Position numbers and translations under genes: made by a program. Shown here in pieces: positions 1 to 5,230 of a DNA stretch of 5,230 nt. The DNA lies in NCBI GenBank assembly GCA_002454125.1, contig DKII01000111.1:434-5663 (forward strand). Direction: 5' to 3'. The DNA comes from Novosphingobium sp. UBA6722. GTDB taxonomy: Bacteria > Pseudomonadota > Alphaproteobacteria > Sphingomonadales > Sphingomonadaceae. Below the pieces are notes generated by a model, which had not been told where the DNA came from, did not search any database, and saw nothing but the letters and a program-made list of their open reading frames with translations. Position 1 is the first letter of the stretch. The number at the start of each line of letters is the position of its first letter.

Positions 1-241
1 CGAGCGCGAGATGCTGCAGGCCGCGATCGACCACAGCCAGGCCAAGGTTTCCGGCACGGTCCGGCTGAAGCTCTACAAGGGCAATGCCAGCGTGGTTGGC
101 CGCAAGAGCCCCAACTCACTCTACAGCGAGCGCCACGTGACCTTTGAGGACGATGCCGGCGCTTATGATCAGAAGGACGCGGCGGGCTTTATCAAGCTCA
201 ACGCGCTGCGTCTGAGGCTGCTCGCCCAGCGCGATCGATAA
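1..241 (+). CDS. argG: Argininosuccinate synthase, C-terminal end (5' part outside window)
   Basis: Only the last 79 residues are visible; the reading frame is open to the left edge (first full codon at base 2), so the start lies outside the window. The enzyme joins citrulline and aspartate with ATP to give argininosuccinate, the penultimate step of arginine synthesis, in the cytoplasm. The identification rests on the characteristic ArgG tail seen here: a GTVRLKLYKGN segment, VGRKSPNSLYSE, then VTFEDDAGAYDQKDAAGFI and KLNALRLRLLAQ just before the TAA stop. This tail is highly conserved in bacterial ArgG and forms the C-terminal oligomerisation part of the protein. No truncation is seen at the 3' end. 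A hairpin with a T-run begins 44 bases after the stop, so argG is probably the last gene of its transcript. Confidence 0.96.
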   Translation, partial: EREMLQAAIDHSQAKVSGTVRLKLYKGNASVVGRKSPNSLYSERHVTFEDDAGAYDQKDAAGFIKLNALRLRLLAQRDR

Positions 242-284
242 AAAAACGCGTCCTGATTGGGCGCGACTCGATTCTGTCCACCGC

Positions 285-339
285 ATGCACGGGGTTATCC
301 ACCGCCAAACAGGGCGTCTGTGGATAACTCTGCATTTTT
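285..339 (+). terminator. Probable intrinsic terminator downstream of argG
   Basis: A perfect 9-bp inverted repeat, GTTATCCAC (294-302) and GTGGATAAC (320-328), can be extended inward by CGCC/GGCG (303-306 with 313-316, loop AAACAG) and outward by ATGCA/TGCAT (285-289 with 331-335). The outer arm runs straight into five T residues (335-339). The stem is interrupted by short bulges, but the layout of a long hairpin followed immediately by a T-run is that of a Rho-independent terminator and fits the end of argG. The same bases contain DnaA-box-like sequences, so a dual or alternative role is possible. Confidence 0.65.
294..328. promoter_or_regulatory. Pair of inverted DnaA-box-like sites
   Basis: TTATCCACC at 295-303 differs from the DnaA box TTATCCACA only at its last base, and TGTGGATAA at 319-327 is a perfect box on the opposite strand. 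Their convergent arrangement is inherent in the inverted repeat that forms the terminator-like hairpin, so the resemblance may be secondary. A looser relative, TGTCCACC, occurs at about 275-282. There is no AT-rich unwinding element and no dnaA, dnaN or parAB gene in the window, so nothing here supports a replication origin; a DnaA-titration or regulatory site is the most that could be claimed. Confidence 0.3.
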
Positions 340-490
340 CCGCTTGTGCGACTCAGGATTGAGGAGCAGCTTTCAGGTGTCGAGAGGCTAAACCGATCCT
401 GAACTTCCGGCGGGAAACTGCTGAAAGGAAAGGGGAAAACACAACCTCAAGATGCTGGCAGCGATGCCCGCAGCAGTGTCGGAAAACACG

Positions 491-510
491 CGGGAAAGGC
501 TCTTCGGAGC
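491..510 (+). repeat. CGGGAAAGGCT plus UUCG hairpin, copy 1
   Basis: CGGGAAAGGCT (491-501) leads into a 4-bp stem GCTC/GAGC closed by a C(UUCG)G tetraloop at 503-506. The same 11 bases recur at 662-672, again leading into a UUCG-looped hairpin. The unit therefore combines a GGAAAG linker with a UUCG hairpin. Confidence 0.6.
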
Positions 511-592
511 GGCTCACGCGAACCGCAGATGCAGCGAGCGGCGCGCAGTCAGGAGGCTGCTTCCGAGCAGCCGGAAAGGCGGACGGAAAGCG

Positions 593-606
593 TGGCTTCG
601 GCCAGG
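593..606 (+). repeat. TGGCTTCGGCCAGG direct repeat, copy 1 (UUCG hairpin)
   Basis: This 14-base sequence is repeated exactly at 782-795. Bases 593-604 fold as TGGC-TTCG-GCCA, a 4-bp stem with the extra-stable C(UUCG)G tetraloop. GGAAAG precedes it at 585-590. Confidence 0.65.
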
Positions 607-661
607 CAGACGGAAAGCCGGAACGGCGGGCGGGAAGCGGCTACGGAACCGCCAGGCGATA

Positions 662-680
662 CGGGAAAGGCTTTCGGGCC
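662..680 (+). repeat. CGGGAAAGGCT plus UUCG hairpin, copy 2
   Basis: Second copy of the 11-base unit found at 491-501. Here the hairpin is GGCT-TTCG-GGCC (669-680), with one G-U pair closing the loop. The stem sequence differs from copy 1 on both sides while pairing is kept, which is what one expects if the fold rather than the sequence matters. Confidence 0.55.
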
Positions 681-781
681 GGAACCGCCGCCTGACGGGA
701 CCGGGACGCCGGAAGCGAAACCGGACGATGAACGCCGGCTCTCACGAGCCAGCCGGAATGTGCGAGACAGTGTGCGAAACA

Positions 782-795
782 TGGCTTCGGCCAGG
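782..795 (+). repeat. TGGCTTCGGCCAGG direct repeat, copy 2 (UUCG hairpin)
   Basis: Exact second copy of 593-606, 189 bases downstream, preceded by GCGAAACA instead of GGAAAGCG. The hairpin occupies 782-793. Confidence 0.65.
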
Positions 796-952
796 TGGAG
801 CAGGCCCGATGCGACGAGCATCACGATGCAAGAGCACTCACGGTGCGATGGCACGCGAGGTGGTCGAAAACGCATCACCGCGGCTGAACTGTCCAGGACA
901 ACCCCGGAACGGCGATCGCCCAACTCGACCGGAAGAATAGAAGGCGTAGCGT

Positions 953-980
953 GGGGCTGGTGGCGACACCGGCCCCATTT
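953..980. terminator. Strong GNRA-capped hairpin between convergent transcripts
   Basis: GGGGCTGGTG (953-962) pairs with CACCGGCCCC (967-976) over 10 bp, with one G-U pair and a GCGA (GNRA) loop at 963-966. On the + strand it is followed by ATTTGCTGTCT, a weak T-rich tail; on the minus strand no T-run follows. It lies 10 bases beyond the methyltransferase stop codon and at the end of the hairpin-rich stretch. It is best read as the 3' end of the putative + strand RNA, and possibly as a shared transcription or processing boundary for the minus-strand operon. Confidence 0.55.
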
Positions 981-985
981 GCTGT

Positions 986-2242
986 CTAGGTCTGGCGCAC
1001 GAACAGGCTGGCCAGCTCGACATGCGTCGACCAGCGAAACTGGCCAACCGGGCGCAGCTCCTTCAGCACGAACCCGGCTTCGATCAACATGGCGGCATCC
1101 TTGGCCCAGCTGGCCGGATTGCAGCTGATATAGACCACCCGCTGGACCGTGCTCTTGGCGATCCGCTCGACCTGATCGCGCGCGCCGGCGCGCGGCGGAT
1201 CGAGCAGGACGGCGGCAAAGCGACCCAGCTCATCCGGCATCAGCGGATTGCGGAACAGGTCGCGGTGCGCCGTGTGGACCGGCAGGCCGGTGCGCGCTGC
1301 GGCGGCCTTGCAGGCCATGTGCGCGGCGCGCTCGGCCTCTGCGGCAAGAACCTTGGTTTCAGGTCCAGCCAGCGCAAAGGCGAAGGTGCCCAGGCCGGAG
1401 AACAGGTCCGCCACACTCGCGCAGCCCTTCAGCCATTCCTGCGCCGCAGCGACCAGCACTGCCTCGCCATCCGCCGTCGCCTGAAGGAAGGCTCCCGGCG
1501 GGAACGGCACGGCCACGCCGGACAGCGTGATGGTCACCGGCTCGGGCTCCCACACGGTATCGGGGCCATATCCGGCATCCAGCGTCAGCCGCGCCAGCGC
1601 ATGATCGCGCGCGAAATCGAGCAGCAGCTCGGTCAGCAGCAGACCTTCGGCGCTGAGCCCCTTGATGCCCAGGTCCAGCCCCTGATCGGTAACAGTCACC
1701 TCGATATCGGCGGCCAGCTTGGCATGGGCGTGCTTGCCGGGCTTGCCTTTGCCCTTCTTTGGCTGCCCCTGCCCCAGCTTGATCAGCAGCTTGCGCAAGT
1801 CTGGCAGCACGGCAACGATCTCGGGCCGCAGCACCGGGCATTCGCTGAGCTCGACCAACCGGTGCGATCTGGCTTCGCGGAAGCCGATTACCACCCGGCC
1901 CTGGCTGCTCTCAGCCCGCAACGAAGCGCGGCGGCGGCTGGCGGGCGGCGAGAGGTGCGGCGGGGTGATCAGCTCTGCGCCCAGTTCCTGCGCGGACGAG
2001 GCATTGCTGACCCGCGCCGCGACGAAATCGGCCAGGCTCTCCTCGTCAAGCTGCTGCAATTGGCAGCCCCCGCACTGGCCGAAATGCCGGCAGGGCGGCG
2101 TCGCGCGGTGCGGTCCCGGTTCCAGCGTGCCATCGGCGCGCAGGGTATCACCCGGCGCCGCGCCCCAGGCATAGCGGCCAGAGGGGGTAACGCCGTCGCC
2201 CTTGGCGGCGATGCGGATGATCTTCTCGTCGGTGTCAGTCAC
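986..2242 (-). CDS. RumA/RlmD/TrmA-family RNA (uracil-5-)-methyltransferase
   Basis: A 418-residue cytoplasmic enzyme predicted to methylate C5 of a uridine in RNA, most likely 23S rRNA, using S-adenosylmethionine. A short TRAM-like RNA-binding part (about residues 5-45) is followed by four cysteines typical of the RumA [4Fe-4S] cluster: C51, C57 and C60 in CRHFGQCGGC, and C135 in SECPVL. The Rossmann methyltransferase domain has the SAM loop DLFSGLGTF (279-287), DPPRAGA (348-354), the SCNP motif with nucleophile C374, and the general-base glutamate E409 in HVELASLF. All key residues are present. An unusual lysine/glycine-rich stretch occurs at 161-172. The start codon is GTG and overlaps the TGA of the preceding nnr gene (GTGA), with no good ribosome-binding site, so translational coupling is likely. 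Whether the target is U1939, U747 or another site cannot be told from sequence, so I give no gene symbol; TrmA is less likely because of the Fe-S cysteines. Confidence 0.93.
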   Translation of the reverse strand: MTDTDEKIIRIAAKGDGVTPSGRYAWGAAPGDTLRADGTLEPGPHRATPPCRHFGQCGGCQLQQLDEESLADFVAARVSNASSAQELGAELITPPHLSPPASRRRASLRAESSQGRVVIGFREARSHRLVELSECPVLRPEIVAVLPDLRKLLIKLGQGQPKKGKGKPGKHAHAKLAADIEVTVTDQGLDLGIKGLSAEGLLLTELLLDFARDHALARLTLDAGYGPDTVWEPEPVTITLSGVAVPFPPGAFLQATADGEAVLVAAAQEWLKGCASVADLFSGLGTFAFALAGPETKVLAAEAERAAHMACKAAAARTGLPVHTAHRDLFRNPLMPDELGRFAAVLLDPPRAGARDQVERIAKSTVQRVVYISCNPASWAKDAAMLIEAGFVLKELRPVGQFRWSTHVELASLFVRQT

Positions 2243-3636
2243 AGGCAGGCCGCGTAGGCCCTTGCCACCTGCGCCGCAAGCTCTCCCGCGGTGAAGGGTG
2301 CCGCTGCATGCCGCGCCGCCTCGCCATGCAGCCAGACGCCTTCACAGGCGGCCGCAAAGGGATCGGCCCCATTGGCAAGCCGGCTGGCAATCGCGCCAGC
2401 CAGCACATCGCCGGTCCCGGCGGTTGAAAGCCAGCTGGTGGCGCGCGGGGCATAGGCCACCCGGCCATCGGGCGCGGCGACGAGCGTATCCGCCCCCTTG
2501 GCGACGACGACCATGCCGCTCATCCGCGCGAGTGCCTCTGCCCGCTCGACCTTGCTGCCCGAGCCTTCGAGGCCAAAGGCGCGCTCCAATGCGAAGAGTT
2601 CGCCCTCATGCGGCGTGGCAATCGTAGCGGTATCGCGCTCGGCCAGGTTTCGCGGGCTGAGCAGGATCAGGGCGTCGGCATCAACCACTGTCGGGATCGG
2701 CTCCGACAGCGCGACTGCCAAGCTCTCGCGGGCCGCCGCGTCTCGCCCCAGACCTGGGCCGACCAGCAGCGCAGCATAGCGGTTGTCGGTCAGCACTTCA
2801 GCCAGCGGCTGGCGCTCGACTACCAGATCCGGCGGCGCACCCTCAGCCGGGCCGAGCACTTTGACATAACCCGCCCCAGCGCCCTGGGCCGCGCGCGCCG
2901 CCAGCAGCGCTGCACCCGGCATGGCCCCCGCTACCACGCCCAATAGCCCGCGCTTGTACTTGTGGGCATCGGCAGCAGGGGCAGCAAGGCGCGGCCGGCC
3001 GATCAGCCGTCCAGCCTCGGGCAAGTCCATCACGCCGATCGGAACCAAGCGCAGTTCGCCCATGGTCGGTGCCGCAGGAAGCAGGAAATGCGCCGGCTTC
3101 CAGGCGCCTAAGGCCAGGGTCAGATGCCAGCTCGGCAAGCCATCGTTGAGCATCAGGCCATTGTCGGCATGGACCCCGCTGGGCAGATCTACGGCAACCC
3201 GGCGCGGATGGCGGGCAGCCAGGCGGTTAAGCAGGGCGTGGTCGTCGATGTGCAGTGGTCGGGTCAGGCCGGTACCGAACAAGCAATCGACCAGCACTTC
3301 GCCGTCGCAGTCGGCAGTGCGGCCCAGCACTGGCCCATGAAAGCCCGCGCGAGCGGTTCGGGATGCGTCAGTCCGCGATTCACTCGCGGCGACCACCTGC
3401 ACGGCCCCGCCCCGCTCCCGGATCGCCTCGGCAATGACATAGCCGTCACCGCCGTTGTTGCCGGGACCGCAGAGCACGGTCACTGGCCGCCCCCCGCTCA
3501 TCCGCCAGACCCATTCCGCCGCGCCGCGCCCGGCGCGCTGCATCAGCTCATCAACCGAAGTGCCGCCCGCAATCAGCGCCTGTTCCGCATCGCGCATCTG
3601 CGCCGCGGTCAGGACCTGGTCAGGGCTTTGGGGCAT
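2239..3636 (-). CDS. nnr: Bifunctional NAD(P)H-hydrate epimerase / ADP-dependent NAD(P)H-hydrate dehydratase
   Basis: A 465-residue metabolite-repair enzyme (YjeF family). The N-terminal domain (about 1-215) interconverts R- and S-forms of hydrated NADH and NADPH. It carries PGNNGGDGYV with N60, N61 and D64, then VDCLFGTGL (116-124) and VDLPSGV (149-155). The C-terminal ribokinase-like domain (about 220-465) dehydrates the S-form using ADP. It shows the entry motif HKYKRGLLGVVAG (225-237), GPGLGRD (293-299), TPHEGE (341-346) and the GTGDVLAGAI signature (407-416) with catalytic D410. Both halves are complete; the protein is somewhat shorter than the roughly 515-residue E. coli enzyme. The ATG start lies inside the end of the lipoprotein gene (17-base overlap), with a weak AAAGG just upstream, and the stop overlaps the methyltransferase start. 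There is no sign of its own promoter. Confidence 0.95.
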   Translation of the reverse strand: MPQSPDQVLTAAQMRDAEQALIAGGTSVDELMQRAGRGAAEWVWRMSGGRPVTVLCGPGNNGGDGYVIAEAIRERGGAVQVVAASESRTDASRTARAGFHGPVLGRTADCDGEVLVDCLFGTGLTRPLHIDDHALLNRLAARHPRRVAVDLPSGVHADNGLMLNDGLPSWHLTLALGAWKPAHFLLPAAPTMGELRLVPIGVMDLPEAGRLIGRPRLAAPAADAHKYKRGLLGVVAGAMPGAALLAARAAQGAGAGYVKVLGPAEGAPPDLVVERQPLAEVLTDNRYAALLVGPGLGRDAAARESLAVALSEPIPTVVDADALILLSPRNLAERDTATIATPHEGELFALERAFGLEGSGSKVERAEALARMSGMVVVAKGADTLVAAPDGRVAYAPRATSWLSTAGTGDVLAGAIASRLANGADPFAAACEGVWLHGEAARHAAAPFTAGELAAQVARAYAACL

Positions 3637-3979
3637 CGGCCTTTACCGGCACGACATAGCGATCATCGCCCAGGATCACCTCCCAGCGATCGCCTTTCAA
3701 GGCCGACTGGCTTTGGTCCGCGCCGTCGGCCGCCAGGAGGTTCTGGCCATCCGCGCTCGCGACCAGCCGGCGGAACTTGCCATCGGGATGGCGCACGACG
3801 AAGGCCGGGCGGCCTTCTTCATTGCCACGCTCCAGCGTGCAAGCCTGTGTCAGCTCGGTCGCGCCGTCCAGACCGCACCAGATCGTTTCGCTGGTTGCCG
3901 CTTTGCCCTCGCCCGGCGCCGGATCACTGCAGGCTGAAAGTGCAGCCAATGGCAACAAGGCGAGCGCGGCGCGGATCAT
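3620..3979 (-). CDS. Small predicted lipoprotein of unknown function
   Basis: I do not recognise a family for this 119-residue protein. It begins MIRAALALLPLAALSACSD: a short positive end, a hydrophobic stretch and a lipobox LSAC with C17 as the lipidated cysteine, so it should be a signal-peptidase-II-processed lipoprotein in the cell envelope. The mature part has two further cysteines (C35 and C47) that could form a disulfide, and a mixed polar sequence with no membrane segment. The frame is open further upstream to an ATG at 4096, but I chose 3979 because it gives the signal peptide directly and because its ATG overlaps the ilvD stop in an ATGA, the usual coupled arrangement; the longer version would run 121 bases into ilvD. 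Its 3' end overlaps nnr by 17 bases. Expression is presumably driven from upstream of ilvD. The gene call is fairly firm; the function is open. Confidence 0.82.
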   Translation of the reverse strand: MIRAALALLPLAALSACSDPAPGEGKAATSETIWCGLDGATELTQACTLERGNEEGRPAFVVRHPDGKFRRLVASADGQNLLAADGADQSQSALKGDRWEVILGDDRYVVPVKADAPKP

Positions 3980-5230
3980 TTCAGATTGAGCTGCGACAAG
4001 TCCCGCACCGCCCCGCGCGCGGCGCTGGTGGTCATCGCGGCATAGGCCTGGAGCGCGACCGAGACCTTGCGCGGCCGGTCCTGCGCGGGTTTCCAACCTT
4101 TGGCTTCCTGCGCGGCGCGGCGGCGGGAGAGTTCCTCGTCCGAAACGGCCAAGTGGATCGTGCGGTTCGGAATGTCGATCTCGATCCGGTCGCCCGGCTC
4201 AACCAGTCCGATCTCCCCACCCTCGGCCGCTTCTGGCGAGACATGGCCGATCGACAGGCCCGACGTACCGCCAGAGAACCGCCCGTCGGTGAGCAGCGCG
4301 CAGGCCGCGCCCAGGCCCTTCGATTTGAGGTAGCTGGTGGGATAGAGCATTTCCTGCATGCCAGGTCCGCCCTTTGGCCCTTCATAGCGGATCACCACCA
4401 CATCGCCGGCCTCGACCTGCCCGGTCAGGATCCCGGTGACCGCCGCATCCTGGCTTTCGAACACCTTGGCTGGGCCAGAGAACTTCAGGATGCTTTCATC
4501 GACGCCGGCGGTCTTCACGATGCAGCCATCGCGGGCGATATTGCCGAACAGCACGGCCAGGCCGCCATCCTGCGAAAAGGCATGCTCCTTCGAACGGATC
4601 ACACCCTTCTCACGGTCGGCGTCGAGTTCGTCCCAGCGGCGCGACTGGCTGAAGGCGGTCTGGGTTGGCACGCCGCCCGGTGCAGCGCGGTAGAATTCGT
4701 GGACAGCCGGATCGTCCGTGCGGGTGATGTCCCAGGTATCGAGCGCCAGGCCCATGGTGGCGCTGTGGACAGTCGGCAGGTCAGTATGGAGCAGTCCGGC
4801 CCGGTCGAGCTCGCCCAGGATCGACATGATCCCGCCGGCTCGGTGGACGTCTTCCATGTGAACGTCGCTCTTGGCCGGGGCGACCTTGGACAGACAGGGC
4901 ACGCGGCGGCTCAGCCGGTCGATATCGGCCATGGTGAATTCCACCCCGCCTTCTGCCGCTGCGGCGAGCAGGTGTAGCACGGTGTTAGTCGATCCGCCCA
5001 TCGCGATGTCGAGGCTCATCGCGTTCTCGAAGGCGCGGAAGCTGGCGATCGAGCGCGGCAGGACCGAGGCATCCTCCTCCTCGTAATAGCGGCGGCACAG
5101 GTCCACCGCGAGGCGCCCGGCGCGCAGGAACAACTGCTGGCGGTCGGCGTGGGTGGCGAGGACCGAGCCGTTACCCGGCAGCGACAGCCCCAGCGCCTCG
5201 GTCAAACAGTTCATCGAATTGGCGGTGAAC
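3976..5230 (-). CDS. ilvD: Dihydroxy-acid dehydratase, C-terminal two thirds (N-terminus outside window)
   Basis: About 417 residues are visible, reading in from the right edge; compared with the 616-residue E. coli enzyme roughly 200 N-terminal residues are missing. An ATG at 5214 is internal, because the upstream codons continue the conserved FTANSMNCLTEALGLSLPGN block. The enzyme dehydrates 2,3-dihydroxy-isovalerate and 2,3-dihydroxy-3-methylvalerate to the 2-oxo acids used for valine, leucine, isoleucine and pantothenate, in the cytoplasm, with an Fe-S cluster. Conserved blocks, numbered from the internal methionine, include AMSLDIAMGGSTNTVLHLL (65-83), SDVHMEDVHRAGGI (116-129), GCIVKTAGVD (230-239), YEGPKGGPGMQEMLYPTS (277-294) and LLTDGRFSGGTSGLSIGHVS (307-326). 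The close match over long blocks places it in the E. coli-type group. It is the first visible gene of the minus-strand string, and its TGA overlaps the lipoprotein ATG. Any promoter or leader lies outside the window. Confidence 0.97.
   Translation of the reverse strand, partial: FTANSMNCLTEALGLSLPGNGSVLATHADRQQLFLRAGRLAVDLCRRYYEEEDASVLPRSIASFRAFENAMSLDIAMGGSTNTVLHLLAAAAEGGVEFTMADIDRLSRRVPCLSKVAPAKSDVHMEDVHRAGGIMSILGELDRAGLLHTDLPTVHSATMGLALDTWDITRTDDPAVHEFYRAAPGGVPTQTAFSQSRRWDELDADREKGVIRSKEHAFSQDGGLAVLFGNIARDGCIVKTAGVDESILKFSGPAKVFESQDAAVTGILTGQVEAGDVVVIRYEGPKGGPGMQEMLYPTSYLKSKGLGAACALLTDGRFSGGTSGLSIGHVSPEAAEGGEIGLVEPGDRIEIDIPNRTIHLAVSDEELSRRRAAQEAKGWKPAQDRPRKVSVALQAYAAMTTSAARGAVRDLSQLNLK

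Larger units (their letters stand above)
353..980 (+). ncRNA. Candidate long structured RNA with tandem hairpins and GGAA linkers
   Basis: No convincing protein gene lies between argG and the methyltransferase gene, but the stretch is full of short perfect hairpins. Those I could pair by eye are: 453-472 (GCGA loop), 499-510 (GCTC-TTCG-GAGC), 555-572 (GGCTGC/GCAGCC), 593-604 (TGGC-TTCG-GCCA), 669-680 (GGCT-TTCG-GGCC), 737-750 (GGCTC/GAGCC), 782-793 (same as 593-604), 808-822 (GATGC/GCATC) and 834-846 (GCAC/GTGC), ending with the 10-bp hairpin 953-976. Possible 5' pairings are TCAGGAT/ATCCTGA (353-359 with 396-402) and CTTTCAG/CTGAAAG (370-376 with 421-427). The linkers repeat GGAA or GGAAAG: 17 GGAA on the + strand between 413 and 934 against 2 TTCC. 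This bias, the stable UUCG and GNRA loops and the terminal hairpin suggest a + strand transcript. It matches none of RNase P RNA, tmRNA, 6S or SRP RNA as I know them. The ends are estimates; I could not place a promoter. An arrangement of hairpins with repeated purine-rich linkers could bind several copies of a protein, as CsrB-type RNAs do, but that is analogy only. Confidence 0.5.

Noticed and set aside
294..328. Replication origin suggested by two DnaA-box-like sites
   Set aside because: Only two sites, no AT-rich region and no replication genes nearby; the inverted pair is explained by the terminator-like hairpin.
340..410. Promoter for the putative RNA (TTGAGG at 359-364 with GCTAAA at 387-392)
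   Set aside because: The spacing of about 22 bases is too long for a sigma-70-type promoter and the -10 match is poor; I could not place a convincing promoter.
549..923. Open frame of 124 codons on the minus strand
   Set aside because: Serine/arginine-rich composition with no family resemblance; it is the antisense of the hairpin and GGAA repeats.
452..940. Open frame of 162 codons on the + strand in the argG-methyltransferase gap
   Set aside because: The product is arginine-rich and low-complexity, codons such as AGA, AGG, CGA, CTA and ATA are frequent, the ATG lies in the 453-472 hairpin, and the only purine-rich run upstream (431-438) is too far away for a normal ribosome-binding site. 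It reads as chance translation of the RNA-like region.
529..1128. Open frame of 199 codons on the + strand running into the methyltransferase gene
   Set aside because: It overlaps the 3' end of a well-supported gene on the other strand, has no recognisable domain, and covers the same hairpin repeats.
1179..1194. Perfect 16-base palindrome of alternating C/G
   Set aside because: It lies in the codons for the conserved DPPRAGA motif of the methyltransferase and is explained by GC-rich codon choice.
1022..2257. Open frame of 411 codons antisense to the methyltransferase gene
   Set aside because: It mirrors a gene with all catalytic motifs intact; long antisense frames are common in GC-rich coding DNA. 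The product has no recognisable motif.
3980..4096. N-terminal extension of the lipoprotein to an ATG at 4096
   Set aside because: It would place 39 residues before the signal peptide and overlap ilvD by 121 bases; the start at 3979 gives a proper lipobox signal and an ATGA coupling.
3124..4977. Open frame of 617 codons on the + strand across nnr, the lipoprotein gene and ilvD
   Set aside because: It is antisense to three supported genes, rich in Arg, Gly, Pro and Ala, and has no domain. It is a GC-driven shadow despite its length.

Overview
The window looks like a piece of a GC-rich alphaproteobacterial chromosome. Sphingomonadales (Erythrobacteraceae or Novosphingobium-like) is my best guess, based on the style of the IlvD, ArgG, Nnr and RumA-type proteins; this is inference, not a database result. 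No mobile element, CRISPR array, tRNA or rRNA was recognised.

Layout. At the left edge (1-241, + strand) is the C-terminal end of argininosuccinate synthase (argG). It is followed by a strong terminator-like hairpin (285-339) whose arms are also DnaA-box-like sequences. From about 350 to 980 lies a long stretch with no convincing protein gene. It contains about ten short hairpins, four of them with UUCG loops, linked by repeated GGAA/GGAAAG sequences almost all on the + strand, and it ends in a 10-bp GNRA-capped hairpin (953-976). I read it as an undescribed or at least unrecognised structured RNA gene. It is the most interesting item in the window.

The rest (986-5230) is one minus-strand gene string, read right to left: ilvD (5' end outside the window), a small predicted lipoprotein, a bifunctional NAD(P)H-hydrate epimerase/dehydratase (Nnr), and a RumA/RlmD-type 5-methyluridine RNA methyltransferase. 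Successive genes overlap by 4, 17 and 4 bases, so they are very probably one translationally coupled operon. Its end converges on the end of the putative RNA gene at the 953-976 hairpin.

Function. IlvD makes the 2-oxo acid precursors of valine, isoleucine and pantothenate; ArgG belongs to arginine synthesis; Nnr repairs damaged nicotinamide cofactors; the methyltransferase modifies RNA. The operon is a housekeeping mixture rather than a single pathway. IlvD and the methyltransferase are both expected to carry Fe-S clusters.
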